Shown here piece by piece: positions 44,076-53,141 of a stretch of 64,000 nt of DNA (within the stretch, counting starts at the first letter, position 1; each line of letters opens with the position of its first letter). The stretch lies in assembly GCF_014698795.1 (NCBI RefSeq), contig NZ_JACJTR010000017.1, positions 1 through 64,000 of the forward strand, written 5' to 3'. Position numbers and translations under genes: made by a program. The stretch comes from Nostoc sp. FACHB-892 (GTDB taxonomy: Bacteria > Cyanobacteriota > Cyanobacteriia > Cyanobacteriales > Nostocaceae). The notes beneath the pieces were generated by a model. That model saw only the letters and a program-made list of their open reading frames with translations. It ran no database searches and had not been told where the DNA came from.

Positions 44076-44282
44076 ATGACTATTTGGGTAAACGAGCAAA
44101 TTGATCCGTCTGGGATGATTCATGCCTGTATTGCGACTTGTAATGAATCTCAAGCCAAAGATTGCCATGATTCATTTCAGAATAATTTGACCGAGACGCA
44201 AAAGGCAGCAGGTTGGGTAGCGCAATTGCGGACAGTTAATTCTTGGGATGAAGTGCCGGTGAATTCTTTAAAACTCAATTAA
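44076..44282 (+). CDS. Small conserved-looking protein of unknown function
   Basis: 68 residues from MTIWVNEQIDPSGMIHACIA; GAGGGAA lies 9 bases upstream of this ATG, which is five codons inside the open frame. It is acidic to neutral, with two Cys (CIATCNE) and a helical middle (NNLTETQKAAGWVAQL). No membrane segment. I cannot assign a family. Monocistronic. Confidence 0.55.
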   Translation: MTIWVNEQIDPSGMIHACIATCNESQAKDCHDSFQNNLTETQKAAGWVAQLRTVNSWDEVPVNSLKLN

Positions 44283-44725
44283 TTGAGTGCTATCGAAAGT
44301 AAACTCTATAGCTTATAACGGTTTCAGCAAAGGTAAGGTACAGAAAAAAACAACTAACCATAGATGAATATGAATCTTCGTAGGGTTACACACTTAGCGA
44401 TGTAACCCTATTGCAAATTCTCTGAGATGGAGGTTAGTTTTTGGGATTTTGATCGAAGAGATATTAAGAGCGTAGGCGTAGCCCGTTATATGTATTGCTT
44501 GTTTACCAGAAGCTGCACTTATGCCAATGCTGATAGCGATCGCAGCAAATCTCATGAGAACAGGTTAATAAAGGATAAAATTCGGATTAAAATTATTAAA
44601 TTATTAGCAACTACTTCTAAAAAAAGTAACTTATTATAGGAAAATGATGATTTTTCTGAACTTTTAAGATGTATCATCTATACCGTAGATTAAATTAAAA
44701 AACTTGTATAAGCCGAATCAATTTA
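44283..44725. other. Intergenic region with gene debris
   Basis: No supported gene. At 44470-44485 a GCGTAGGCGTAGCCCG dispersed repeat occurs. At about 44505-44575 a short frame (LPEAALMPMLIAIAANLMRTG) looks like part of a lost membrane protein. A plus-strand frame at 44427-44639 crosses the repeat and is probably not real. Confidence 0.5.
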
Positions 44726-45280
44726 GTGAACTATCCCAAAGTTTACACTTCGGAGCAAGCCTGTCCCATTAATTTAGTTGGCGAAACGGGACAAGCGGTT
44801 CAAATTTCAATTCATGCTCCCAGTCAATATATCTGTGCCAACTGCGAACGGATATTACCAGATTGGAAACGGCAGCCATTTTTACGAGTAGTGATTGTCT
44901 TGCAGCAATCACGTTATCAATTAGTCGAAAAGACAGCAAAAGTAGAGTCAGAGAAAGAACGCTTGCGAGAAAAGTTTATGAGATTTGGCTGTGATTTAGC
45001 ATTTAATCTGCGCGATCGCGGTTATTTAACAGACTTAATCGACCCTCGTACAGGCTATCCTTTACTGTCTCATCCTGGTGCAATTCCCCACGATGACACA
45101 GCAGTTGTTAAAGCTTTACTTAACTATCCAGTAATTAAAAATCAATGCTGTGTGTTAATTCATCCCGATTGGGGTACAGCAGTTTATCCTAGCATCTTGA
45201 TATCAGAAGCTCCCCCAATTGTGATCGAATGGGTTACAAAAGGCATATCATCCATGCATGGGTGGAAAGAAAGTTATTAG
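44726..45280 (+). CDS. CblD-like protein (methylmalonic aciduria and homocystinuria type D family)
   Basis: 184 residues with a GTG start. Resembles the cyanobacterial homologues of human MMADHC: INLVGETGQAVQISIHAPSQ, FMRFGCDLAFNLRDRGYLTD, LIDPRTGYPLLSHPG and CCVLIHPDWGTAVYPSI. In animals MMADHC directs cobalamin to methionine synthase or methylmalonyl-CoA mutase. The bacterial role is unproven; the flavin-reductase-like fold suggests a link to cobalamin handling. Cys in DLAF(C) region and the HPDWG block are conserved. Followed after 110 bases by the DUF3445 gene. Confidence 0.7.
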   Translation: MNYPKVYTSEQACPINLVGETGQAVQISIHAPSQYICANCERILPDWKRQPFLRVVIVLQQSRYQLVEKTAKVESEKERLREKFMRFGCDLAFNLRDRGYLTDLIDPRTGYPLLSHPGAIPHDDTAVVKALLNYPVIKNQCCVLIHPDWGTAVYPSILISEAPPIVIEWVTKGISSMHGWKESY

Positions 45281-45393
45281 TCATTTGTCATTAGTCATTG
45301 ATCATTGGGCATGGATTATTTCTTCCCAATCATCCCTCATTCCTTTATATATATTGGAAATGAGGAGAATAAAAAACAAGTATTATAGAATCT

Positions 45394-46410
45394 GTGCCTC
45401 CAAGCAACTTGTTCCAGGAAGCTAAGACAGTCGAAGCCTGTAATAATGCGGCTTGCTACTTCCCTCTCATGAGTGGACGCTACGAAGTCAAGCCGGGGAT
45501 GATGGTTTTTGGTTCATGTTTTGGTAACGCTCAGGCTGATCAGCAGGTATTTCAAATTGATGATAATTTCGCCCACTATCGCCAAGCTAAACTTTTAGCT
45601 CGTGGGGAACGGTTGAACAAGTACTACCAAACTTGTAATTATTCTAAAACTGTGGCAGGTGCGATCGCTCGTTTAATAATTAATCGCCTCATCCAAGAAC
45701 ACCCACAGCATTTTCACTACCAAAAGTCAATAGATAACACTCTGAAATTTCACAGCCAACTTACCAAGGAAACTCTCTATTTAGATGCAGAGTTGCAGTT
45801 ACAGCAAGTTGAGGGTAGTTCTGTTGTTCCAGCTTACGCCTCTACCCTTGATGCACTTGCAGCACAGGTACAAGAAGACTTGACAATTATCTGTCGTTCT
45901 GATGATGGTAGCAACTGGCTGAGTGCAGTTCATCTCTGCTATCCTAACCACTGGTCAGCTGAAGAGAAAATTGGTAAGGATTTCGCCACAATTCATGCAC
46001 CTGTGGCTGGTATGGAAAAAATTAATCGGCGAGGGGATGCGATCGCTAATACAATGATTACTCAGAAACCGATGGTGCGCTTTGCTTGGGGTTTGAGTAC
46101 CGATACCCGCCTTAACCACCATCCCGAACCGCCGCCTGGGGTGTCAGTTAGCCAATGGCAAGGTAGAAGCTTTGATTCACAACATCCCCAGCTTTATCTG
46201 CGAATTGAGCGACAAGTTATTTGGGGACTACCGGAGTATGAAGCGGCGCTTTTTAGTATTCGTACTTATTTTAGAGATTGTGGTGTAGTTAAAAAAGATC
46301 CAGTGTTACGGTCTAAGCTGTATGCTGCAATTCAGTCTATGACACCAGAAGCTTTAGTATATAAAGGTTTAGTAGAGAGTAAATCTAGTATTTTGGAGTG
46401 GCTAGAGTAG
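45394..46410 (+). CDS. DUF3445, haem-dependent oxidative N-demethylase-like protein
   Basis: 338 residues, GTG start. DUF3445 features: RYEVKPGMMVFGSCFGNAQA near the start, CRSDDGSNWLSAVHLCYPNH with HW following (the His probably binds haem), HAPVAGMEKINRRGDAIANT and RIERQVIWGLPEYEAALFSI. Members include the haem-dependent oxidative N-demethylases that act on small amines such as dimethylamine. The substrate here is unknown. It shares direction with the CblD-like gene and convergent position with the WD40 gene. Confidence 0.75.
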   Translation: MPPSNLFQEAKTVEACNNAACYFPLMSGRYEVKPGMMVFGSCFGNAQADQQVFQIDDNFAHYRQAKLLARGERLNKYYQTCNYSKTVAGAIARLIINRLIQEHPQHFHYQKSIDNTLKFHSQLTKETLYLDAELQLQQVEGSSVVPAYASTLDALAAQVQEDLTIICRSDDGSNWLSAVHLCYPNHWSAEEKIGKDFATIHAPVAGMEKINRRGDAIANTMITQKPMVRFAWGLSTDTRLNHHPEPPPGVSVSQWQGRSFDSQHPQLYLRIERQVIWGLPEYEAALFSIRTYFRDCGVVKKDPVLRSKLYAAIQSMTPEALVYKGLVESKSSILEWLE

Positions 46411-46444
46411 GGCTGAGGTATAAAATATGTGTTTGAATATTGCT

Positions 46445-49400
46445 TTATTTAGATTTGGGAATGTCATCGCATAGTTTGCGATCGCTGTTTTTTTCATCTT
46501 TATTACGGTTCAGATAATCCCATACAAAAATGCAACTGCGTTCGAGAAGTACATCTAAATTCAAGTCCCATAATGCAACTACATCATTACCAGCGGCAGC
46601 TATCCATTTACCATTTTGACTAAAACTCACATCTCCTGTACCCAAACGTTGGTAGGTAGCTATTAATGTGCCATCAAGACTCCAAAGTTTGACTGTTTGA
46701 GATGTGGCTGAAGAAATTATCTTACCGTCGTGGCTGAAGCTGATACCAGTAACAGGATGGCTTTCATTGAATGTTTTAATTGGAGTCCCATCAAGCTGCC
46801 AGAGCTTAACAGTTTTATCATCGCTAGCTGACGCAATTATCTGACCGTCTGGGCTAAAAATTACACGATTGACTTTAGCAGGATGTTCTAAAGGAGTTTT
46901 GGTTTGGATTGGACTACCATCATACTTCCAAAGTTTGATGGTTTGGTCATCACTAGCTGAGGCAATTGTTTTAATATCAGAGCTAAAAGTGACACTATTA
47001 ACTATCTCTTTATGACTTGTAATAGTTTTAATTAATTGACCATTACGCTGCCACAGTTTAACAGTTTTATCTTTACTTGCTGAAGCTATTATATTACCAT
47101 CAGGGCTAATACTCACACTGGTAATCTGGTTGCTATGCCTCTTAATAGGATCTACCTTAAAAGTATCTAAGAGTTTCGTTGCTTCTTCTCCTTTTTGAAT
47201 CTTCCAGAGTTTGACAACGTCATTATCTCCCTCAATAGCCAATATGTCACTGTTAGGAATAAAGTTTATATTACTGATCCGATTTATACTCAGGTGTTGT
47301 CTGAGATTTAGTGATTTTTTACTTGGCTTGCTATCAGTTGTCCAAAGTTCTACTTCATTTTCGCCTTTAATAATAGCTAAATTTTTACCATCAGAGAATA
47401 ATTTGTCATTGTTGTTACTTTCCTTTTTAATAGGGATGGCACGAATTAATTTACCATTATGCCAAAATCTTAGTCTATTTTCAGTACTAAAAGTAACCAC
47501 TATTTGTGAATCTACCGTACGAATACTGTCTAAAGCATCAATAGTTTGAATTAGAACCCCATTACGCTTAAAGACTTGTATATAACTTTGATATTCAAGT
47601 CCTATCGTCTGATTATCAGAACTGAAAACTATGTTAAATAGATCCTCATCCTTCTGCCGAGAAATATTGTTTGAGGTATCAATAGTTTGAAATAGAGTCC
47701 CATCAAATCTCCAAACTTGTATATAATTTTTAAATTGAACTGCTATCGCTTTATTATCAGAACTGAAAACTATATTTTTTATATTCTCATTTTTATTAGC
47801 CTGAATAATTGAGAAAAAAGCGCCATCAGTCTTCCAGAGATGTATCTTGTTTTTACCATAATTTATATTGCGAATAGCTAGTATTTCTCTATTATGACTG
47901 AAATCCATTTTTATCAAACTACTACCCCGTCCCTGGATAGTATTAATTAATTTGCCATTCTGTTGCAGGAATTTTACAGTATTATCATCATCTAAAATAA
48001 CGATACTTTGACCATTAGGGCTTAAACTCATACTCCTAGTTCGACTGCTGTAGCCCTCCAGATTGTGCAGCAGTGTGCCATTTATTTTCCAAATTTTGAT
48101 ACTTTTATCTTCACTGACTGTAGCAATGGTTTGTCCATCCTGGCTGAAAGTGACACTGGTTATACTCCTCTCTTTATCTTGAAGATTTGTACTAGATTTA
48201 ATTTCAATATTTTGCTGTTGTTGACTTGTATTTCCACTACCAGAAGTAATTTTTTTGCTATCAAAACTAGTTGTAGTATTAATTTTCTTAGCTTGGAAAT
48301 TAGTAAACTCTTTAATTAGTTCTCCATTAATATTCCAAAGCCTTACAATTCCATTCTGAGTGCCAGAAGCAAACCTCTGGCTATCAGGGCTGAAACTGAG
48401 ACTAGTAACGCTAACCTTTTGTTCGATAGGCTTTGAAATTGCTGCACTACCATCAGATTTCCATAGTCTTATTGTTTTGTCATCACTACCAGACGCAATT
48501 AACTTGCTATTAGGACTAAAACTAATTGTGTTAACTGTTGCACTATGTCCCTCTAAAGTGTTAATTTCTCTGATTCCATAACTTGCTGACTGTAAAGCTG
48601 CTAATACCTGTTGCTTAGTTCTATCCTGAATAATTCCGATGTTCCATCTGTTCAAGAAATTTACTTGTTTAGCTGCTCTTATTCCCTCTATCAATGCTTG
48701 CATATCTTGGTTTGCAGCTAAACGCCCGTCCGAAACTGCGCTCAAAGCATTGAGTTGAGAATTCTTTCCATCAATGAATGCTAGCAAGGAGGCAATCGCA
48801 AACCCACTAGCTAGAGCTGCTAATCCCGCCAGTCCAATTCCAGTTCTTCGTGCATCTTTTAGTTGCTTTTGCAGAACTCTATTTAGTTCTGCTTGCATAC
48901 GCTGTTTTTCTTCTTCTGCTTCTTTAATTTTTGCCAGTAATTCTGCACTACGTTGTTGGCGGATAAATGGTACTAAATAATCATGCACCAATTGATATCG
49001 ATCAGCCGGAGTTTCTAGTACTCGAAACACTAACCCTGAACCTACTAGAATCTCAAGCACCAAGTCTAAATTTTGCGATTCTGTTGCTAAATCTTTTACT
49101 AATTCAGCGCGAGTCTTTAGAGGGCGAGTGTTATTTTCATTAGTCAGCAAGTACAAAACTAACTGAGCAGCGCGTTCATTTTCTAAGCCACAGTCTTTAA
49201 CTACTTCTTCTAAAAATCGCTCTACTAGTTTCTCTTTTAACCAGTGTTTTCTATACTGTTCAAGCGTTGTAATTTTCTCTGTTTGTAGTTGTGCCCCGAT
49301 TACCTGCAATTCAATAGGACGCACCTCTCGTAACTCACTTGCTAAATCCTCTACCAGCGCATCTATCAAATCAGGTGCTAGAGAAAACTGGGAGTTTTTA

Positions 49401-50206
49401 GTGAAGCTTTGAATGACGGATTTGGCAACTGATGGTGAAAAATTCCCTAAGTAATAGAGGATATTTTTATCTAAAATGTCGTTGTCAATGATTGGTAACT
49501 CTGTGGTGCGACTCCACTCTAATAAGTAATGCAGATAATCTTGTCTGAGTGACAAGATAACTTTTACATAAGAAATGTTGAGACAATCACGCAAAAAATC
49601 ATAAAAATTGCGTCTGCTAGCTTGGTCTTTATAAGCAAAGAAAAACTCTTCAAACTGATCAAAAATTAGCACTGTTACCAGATTGCGATTTTCATTTTGC
49701 TGCAATTGTTCAATAATTGCTGCTGATGTTTCAACTGGTGCAGACAACCGAACGCCTCTCACGTCTTCCAGTTTTTCTACCAAAAGTCTGCCACATTCCT
49801 TTTCCCAGGCAGTATAAACTTGCACTAAAATTGGTAGAGTTTCCAGCCCATCAAATGAAGTGAGTTGTAGAACTGGCAATAATCCAGCCTGCACAATTGA
49901 GCTTTTACCCACGCCAGATTGTCCGTAAATTACGGTGAGTTTACAATCTGTTCTGCCAATACGATGGAGCAGACTCTTAATATCCTGCTGTCGTCCAAAA
50001 GCGGCTACAACTTCCCCAAATATGTCTTTTGATGGTTGATTGGGTGAGTTAGCTGGGTTGATTGCCTGTCGTCGGGGCTGTAAACGTCCCGCACCGATAA
50101 AAGCTCGAAACCCATATTGGCTCTCTATCTCACGCTGTTTTTGCTTAAGCTGAAAGGCTTGTTGGTAGTCTTTTTGCTCGAATTTAAGATCGTGCAACTC
50201 TTCCAA
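46445..50206 (-). CDS. STAND NTPase with WD40 propellers (3' part of a gene split by one stop codon)
   Basis: 1253 codons from a TTG without a ribosome binding site. A nSTAND-type NTPase comes first: Walker A GQSGVGKSS at 95-103 and Walker B VTVLIFDQFEEF at 177-188, then a winged-helix-like part. A charged coiled coil (EAEEEKQRMQAELN) and one membrane helix (455-477) follow. About fifteen WD40 repeats (550-1230; e.g. TVNTISFSPNSKLIASGSDD) suggest two propellers. The frame is the same as that of the TPR gene upstream, separated only by TAA 50236-50234. SQP*YNPLLYIQILEELHDL reads smoothly through, so this was one ~1670-residue protein. Confidence 0.85.
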   Translation of the reverse strand: MEELHDLKFEQKDYQQAFQLKQKQREIESQYGFRAFIGAGRLQPRRQAINPANSPNQPSKDIFGEVVAAFGRQQDIKSLLHRIGRTDCKLTVIYGQSGVGKSSIVQAGLLPVLQLTSFDGLETLPILVQVYTAWEKECGRLLVEKLEDVRGVRLSAPVETSAAIIEQLQQNENRNLVTVLIFDQFEEFFFAYKDQASRRNFYDFLRDCLNISYVKVILSLRQDYLHYLLEWSRTTELPIIDNDILDKNILYYLGNFSPSVAKSVIQSFTKNSQFSLAPDLIDALVEDLASELREVRPIELQVIGAQLQTEKITTLEQYRKHWLKEKLVERFLEEVVKDCGLENERAAQLVLYLLTNENNTRPLKTRAELVKDLATESQNLDLVLEILVGSGLVFRVLETPADRYQLVHDYLVPFIRQQRSAELLAKIKEAEEEKQRMQAELNRVLQKQLKDARRTGIGLAGLAALASGFAIASLLAFIDGKNSQLNALSAVSDGRLAANQDMQALIEGIRAAKQVNFLNRWNIGIIQDRTKQQVLAALQSASYGIREINTLEGHSATVNTISFSPNSKLIASGSDDKTIRLWKSDGSAAISKPIEQKVSVTSLSFSPDSQRFASGTQNGIVRLWNINGELIKEFTNFQAKKINTTTSFDSKKITSGSGNTSQQQQNIEIKSSTNLQDKERSITSVTFSQDGQTIATVSEDKSIKIWKINGTLLHNLEGYSSRTRSMSLSPNGQSIVILDDDNTVKFLQQNGKLINTIQGRGSSLIKMDFSHNREILAIRNINYGKNKIHLWKTDGAFFSIIQANKNENIKNIVFSSDNKAIAVQFKNYIQVWRFDGTLFQTIDTSNNISRQKDEDLFNIVFSSDNQTIGLEYQSYIQVFKRNGVLIQTIDALDSIRTVDSQIVVTFSTENRLRFWHNGKLIRAIPIKKESNNNDKLFSDGKNLAIIKGENEVELWTTDSKPSKKSLNLRQHLSINRISNINFIPNSDILAIEGDNDVVKLWKIQKGEEATKLLDTFKVDPIKRHSNQITSVSISPDGNIIASASKDKTVKLWQRNGQLIKTITSHKEIVNSVTFSSDIKTIASASDDQTIKLWKYDGSPIQTKTPLEHPAKVNRVIFSPDGQIIASASDDKTVKLWQLDGTPIKTFNESHPVTGISFSHDGKIISSATSQTVKLWSLDGTLIATYQRLGTGDVSFSQNGKWIAAAGNDVVALWDLNLDVLLERSCIFVWDYLNRNKDEKNSDRKLCDDIPKSK

Positions 50207-50233
50207 TATCTGAATATAAAGCAGGGGATTATA

Positions 50234-51451
50234 TTAAGGCTGACTTTCATTTCTGGCCTTTTCTAAGGTATTGACAGCTTCGTTAAGTTGACCCAATTTT
50301 CGCTGGCTTTTTGCTAAAAGAAAGTGATACTGTCCCTGTTCTTGTGGTAAAAAGTTAGGTATTTTCTCTAATGTTTCTAGAGCATTTTGAGCCAGTTCAT
50401 GGGCATCATTCCAACGTGACTGTTCTAGGGCAACTTGTGCTAAAAAGCCATAATCTTGAGCAATTTGCTTGGGAGCGTCATAGTTTTGATGCAGTTTTAG
50501 TGCTTTATGAGCTAGTTGATGTAGTTCTCGCCAAGCTTTTAAACGGCGCAAAACTTCCCCAAGTTGATTAATATGTTTAGCAACTAATTCGAGATGTTGA
50601 GCCTGTTCAAAAATCTCTAGGCTTTGCTGGAAATAACTTCTCGTTTCTTCCCAATAAGTTTGATTTTCTATTGGTTGTTGTTCGGCTTTGCTGTAATAAG
50701 CTAAGGCGATATTTAGCAGTAATATTCCTTGCCGATCTAAATTGTTACTTTGCTGCCAATAAGTCAAGCTTTGTTGATAATGCGCGATCGCTAAATCTAG
50801 CCGATTATTTCTATAGTCCAGCAAGCCCAACATAAATGCCAAACTAGCTTGGAGTTCTGGATCTGATTCTTGCTGATCGCTAGCTAAATCGTCCTGCACG
50901 GCTTTGAGGTCAAAACCATCTAAACTAAAGTCAGCATCGCTACTAAAGGCTTGCTCTGCTTTTTGGCGCAGGGATTTCACCATATCATCAGATGCAATGG
51001 TAAATTGAATCGGTGGACTAGCCCAGCTATTGAAATCTGGTGCCAACCGCCCCAATCTATGCAGTATCCTATCTGTTACCCACAATATTATGGGGAAGGC
51101 AAAATCGCTCTTGAATTTATCTCGCGTTTTATTAGCAGCAACAAGTAGATCGTCAAGTGCTTCAACTGACTCTAAACCTAAAACCATCAAAGCGGCTGGT
51201 GGCTGATCTTCTACTTGGTGCAAGATGTTGCTATAAAGTTTTGTGGTCGATGACGGTAGGACTAATTCGGCAAATTCAACACTGCATTGCTGGCGTAACC
51301 TTTGTAGTATCTGCTCTTGCAAACTAGTGTAATTGCACCGCACCAAAATTAAAGAAAAGCGTTTTTGAGTTAGTTTGAGTGTGCGTGCTAGTGTTTGCAG
51401 CGATCGCTCATTATCTGGCAAGATATTCTCTAATCCGTCTAATTCAGACAT
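50234..51451 (-). CDS. TPR-containing N-terminal part of the split STAND-WD40 gene
   Basis: 405 residues. Residues 1-165 form an alpha/beta domain that resembles an ATPase fold without Walker A (LILVRCNYTSLQEQILQRL, ALMVLGLESVEALDDLL, FPIILWVTDRILHRL). TPR repeats follow at about 205-400 (LGLLDYRNNRLDLAIAHYQQ, NEAVNTLEKARNESQP). The TAA end is in frame with the next 1253 codons; Gln (CAA) would fit. It starts 4 bases after the AAA ATPase gene, so the two are coupled. The truncated product may still be made as a TPR adaptor. Confidence 0.8.
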   Translation of the reverse strand: MSELDGLENILPDNERSLQTLARTLKLTQKRFSLILVRCNYTSLQEQILQRLRQQCSVEFAELVLPSSTTKLYSNILHQVEDQPPAALMVLGLESVEALDDLLVAANKTRDKFKSDFAFPIILWVTDRILHRLGRLAPDFNSWASPPIQFTIASDDMVKSLRQKAEQAFSSDADFSLDGFDLKAVQDDLASDQQESDPELQASLAFMLGLLDYRNNRLDLAIAHYQQSLTYWQQSNNLDRQGILLLNIALAYYSKAEQQPIENQTYWEETRSYFQQSLEIFEQAQHLELVAKHINQLGEVLRRLKAWRELHQLAHKALKLHQNYDAPKQIAQDYGFLAQVALEQSRWNDAHELAQNALETLEKIPNFLPQEQGQYHFLLAKSQRKLGQLNEAVNTLEKARNESQP

Positions 51452-51455
51452 GATC

Positions 51456-52838
51456 TCACTTCCTTAGCTGTTGCCACAACTTAAATTTTGCCGTTTCTGT
51501 CAAAAGCGGATTGAGAGCAAACCAGCGCCCTTGATTATCCTGATATTCAAAGACGAACAAGCTACGCAACAGGGTTTGGTATTCTTTGTCTCCTTTGACT
51601 CTCTGTTCTTGTACTACCTGAAACAGTAAATCCCATTCTTCATCATCAACGGAAAGTACCAGGCGATCGCGGGCATCCCGAATCACAGATTCTAGGATAT
51701 TTCGAGAAATCGGCGGATCTACTTCCTGGAGACAACGAAACAGCATTCCTAGCAAGTTTCGGACATGTCCACCACTCACGCTACACAACCGCTCTAAAGT
51801 CTCAGGTGAATCAAAAACTTTTGTAATTAATCCTAATCTCTCCTGTGCCGGAATATCTGGAAAAGCCCTGGCCAAAACCATCTGCTGCAATAGCTGCATT
51901 CCTTCCAAATACTCAGTTCCATCTCTGAGTTGAACTGGAATCATCGGCAAAACTTTCGGGTCAACTCCACCACCCAAGCGGTTTTTCAGCGCTTCGCAGT
52001 CATTAGAAAAAATCAATGATAAGGGCAGAGTATAAACCAAATGGCAATTCAGTTTGCGTAACTGTTCTCCCCGCTCAATAAAAAGATATTCTGGTAGCGA
52101 TCGCCCTGATGAAGTGGGTCGATTGTCTATTCGATCCAGATTATCAACAATCACCACCAATCCTTTTTGACCGCGTTGCTTTAGTTGCTCAGTGGCAACT
52201 TTGATAATCTCTTCGTTAATAAACTGCAAAATTCTATTCGTTTGCGGTTCCAAATACTGTCTTAATTTAGAACGCAGTTTAGGACTATCTTTCGTTTTGG
52301 CTGTGATTTTGCCAATCCCTGCGGGGAGAGAAAATTCTAATTGACCATCAGTGCTACCCTTGATTTTGGCTCCCATCAACTCAGTTTCAGCCGTCACTAA
52401 TACTGGTGTCTGCAAAAACTCCCAGACTCCATTGAGGAAAGATTGAAAACCTTGGGGTTGCAGATTAACGTTAACCTGCTCTAAACTTTCACCTACCCGC
52501 CGGGCGATCGCCAGCATGATATCTGTAATATCTACGTCTGTTTCATCCAAATCTTTGGTGGACTCAAAGTAGACTACATGAAATCCCTCACTTTGCAACT
52601 CGGTTTTCAGTCTCGATAACTCAGTAGATTTACCACAACCAATATGTCCGGTAAATAACTGGCAGGTAGGTTTATTCGGGGATAATCGGGTAATAGTCCG
52701 CTTCAGAGCATCAATAATTTTGCCACCCCGCACACTAGCAAAGTCAATATAGTAGAGTTTATCCTCTGAATTAGCCAAGACTAACGTTCTACTGGGATCG
52801 CAGGCATCAAAGAATCTCTGTAAATCCAAGTTCATCAT
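51456..52838 (-). CDS. AAA/P-loop ATPase, first gene of the TPR-STAND-WD40 operon
   Basis: 460 residues. Walker A GHIGCGKST at 64-72 and Walker B LVVIVDNLDRID at 227-238; a Gly-rich hydrophobic stretch (QLEFSLPAGIGKI) lies between them, and a C-terminal helical part (VSGGHVRNLLGMLFRCLQEV) resembles sensor-2/winged-helix regions of ORC/STAND-like AAA proteins. Its stop is 4 bases from the next gene. ATPase, TPR and STAND-WD40 genes in one operon occur in multicellular cyanobacteria as predicted NTP-dependent conflict or signalling systems. A near-perfect palindrome lies 33 bases before its start. Confidence 0.8.
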   Translation of the reverse strand: MMNLDLQRFFDACDPSRTLVLANSEDKLYYIDFASVRGGKIIDALKRTITRLSPNKPTCQLFTGHIGCGKSTELSRLKTELQSEGFHVVYFESTKDLDETDVDITDIMLAIARRVGESLEQVNVNLQPQGFQSFLNGVWEFLQTPVLVTAETELMGAKIKGSTDGQLEFSLPAGIGKITAKTKDSPKLRSKLRQYLEPQTNRILQFINEEIIKVATEQLKQRGQKGLVVIVDNLDRIDNRPTSSGRSLPEYLFIERGEQLRKLNCHLVYTLPLSLIFSNDCEALKNRLGGGVDPKVLPMIPVQLRDGTEYLEGMQLLQQMVLARAFPDIPAQERLGLITKVFDSPETLERLCSVSGGHVRNLLGMLFRCLQEVDPPISRNILESVIRDARDRLVLSVDDEEWDLLFQVVQEQRVKGDKEYQTLLRSLFVFEYQDNQGRWFALNPLLTETAKFKLWQQLRK

Positions 52839-52870
52839 AGTTTTTGCATTTTTTTATGACTAACTAAATA

Positions 52871-52902
52871 CAGTAGAAACGCAAAATTTTGCGTCTCTAC
52901 TG
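52871..52902. repeat. 32-bp palindrome upstream of the ATPase operon
   Basis: CAGTAGAAACGCAAAA and TTTTGCGTCTCTACTG are complementary except for one position. GTAGAGACGC-type palindromes are dispersed in Nostoc genomes; a relative is at 38529-38553. Its place just before the start could affect the operon's leader. Confidence 0.75.
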
Positions 52903-53141
52903 CCGCCATCATTTTCTAAATTGGTATCATAACCAAATAATTTGTAATTACGAATTACAACGAATAATCTAGGCTGTTTACCCGTAATTATACTAGGTTT
53001 GTTCTAATGGATAATTTAACTAATGGTTGCGAATGTTAACGAAATTCAGCCTTATTCAAGGTGAAATAAATAAGCGTAGGCGAAGCCCGCCGAAGGCATC
53101 GCTAAAAAAATAAATTCTTTGCCCCATGCCCAATAACTTTA
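52903..53141. other. Intergenic region with dispersed repeat
   Basis: No gene. GCGTAGGCGAAGCCCGCCG at 53074-53092, continuing AAGGCATCGC to 53102, is a GTAGGC-type small dispersed repeat also seen at 44470 and, shorter, at 33847. TTTGTAATTACGAATTACAACG near 52941 is a palindrome (TAATTACGAATTA) that could bind a regulator. Confidence 0.5.
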
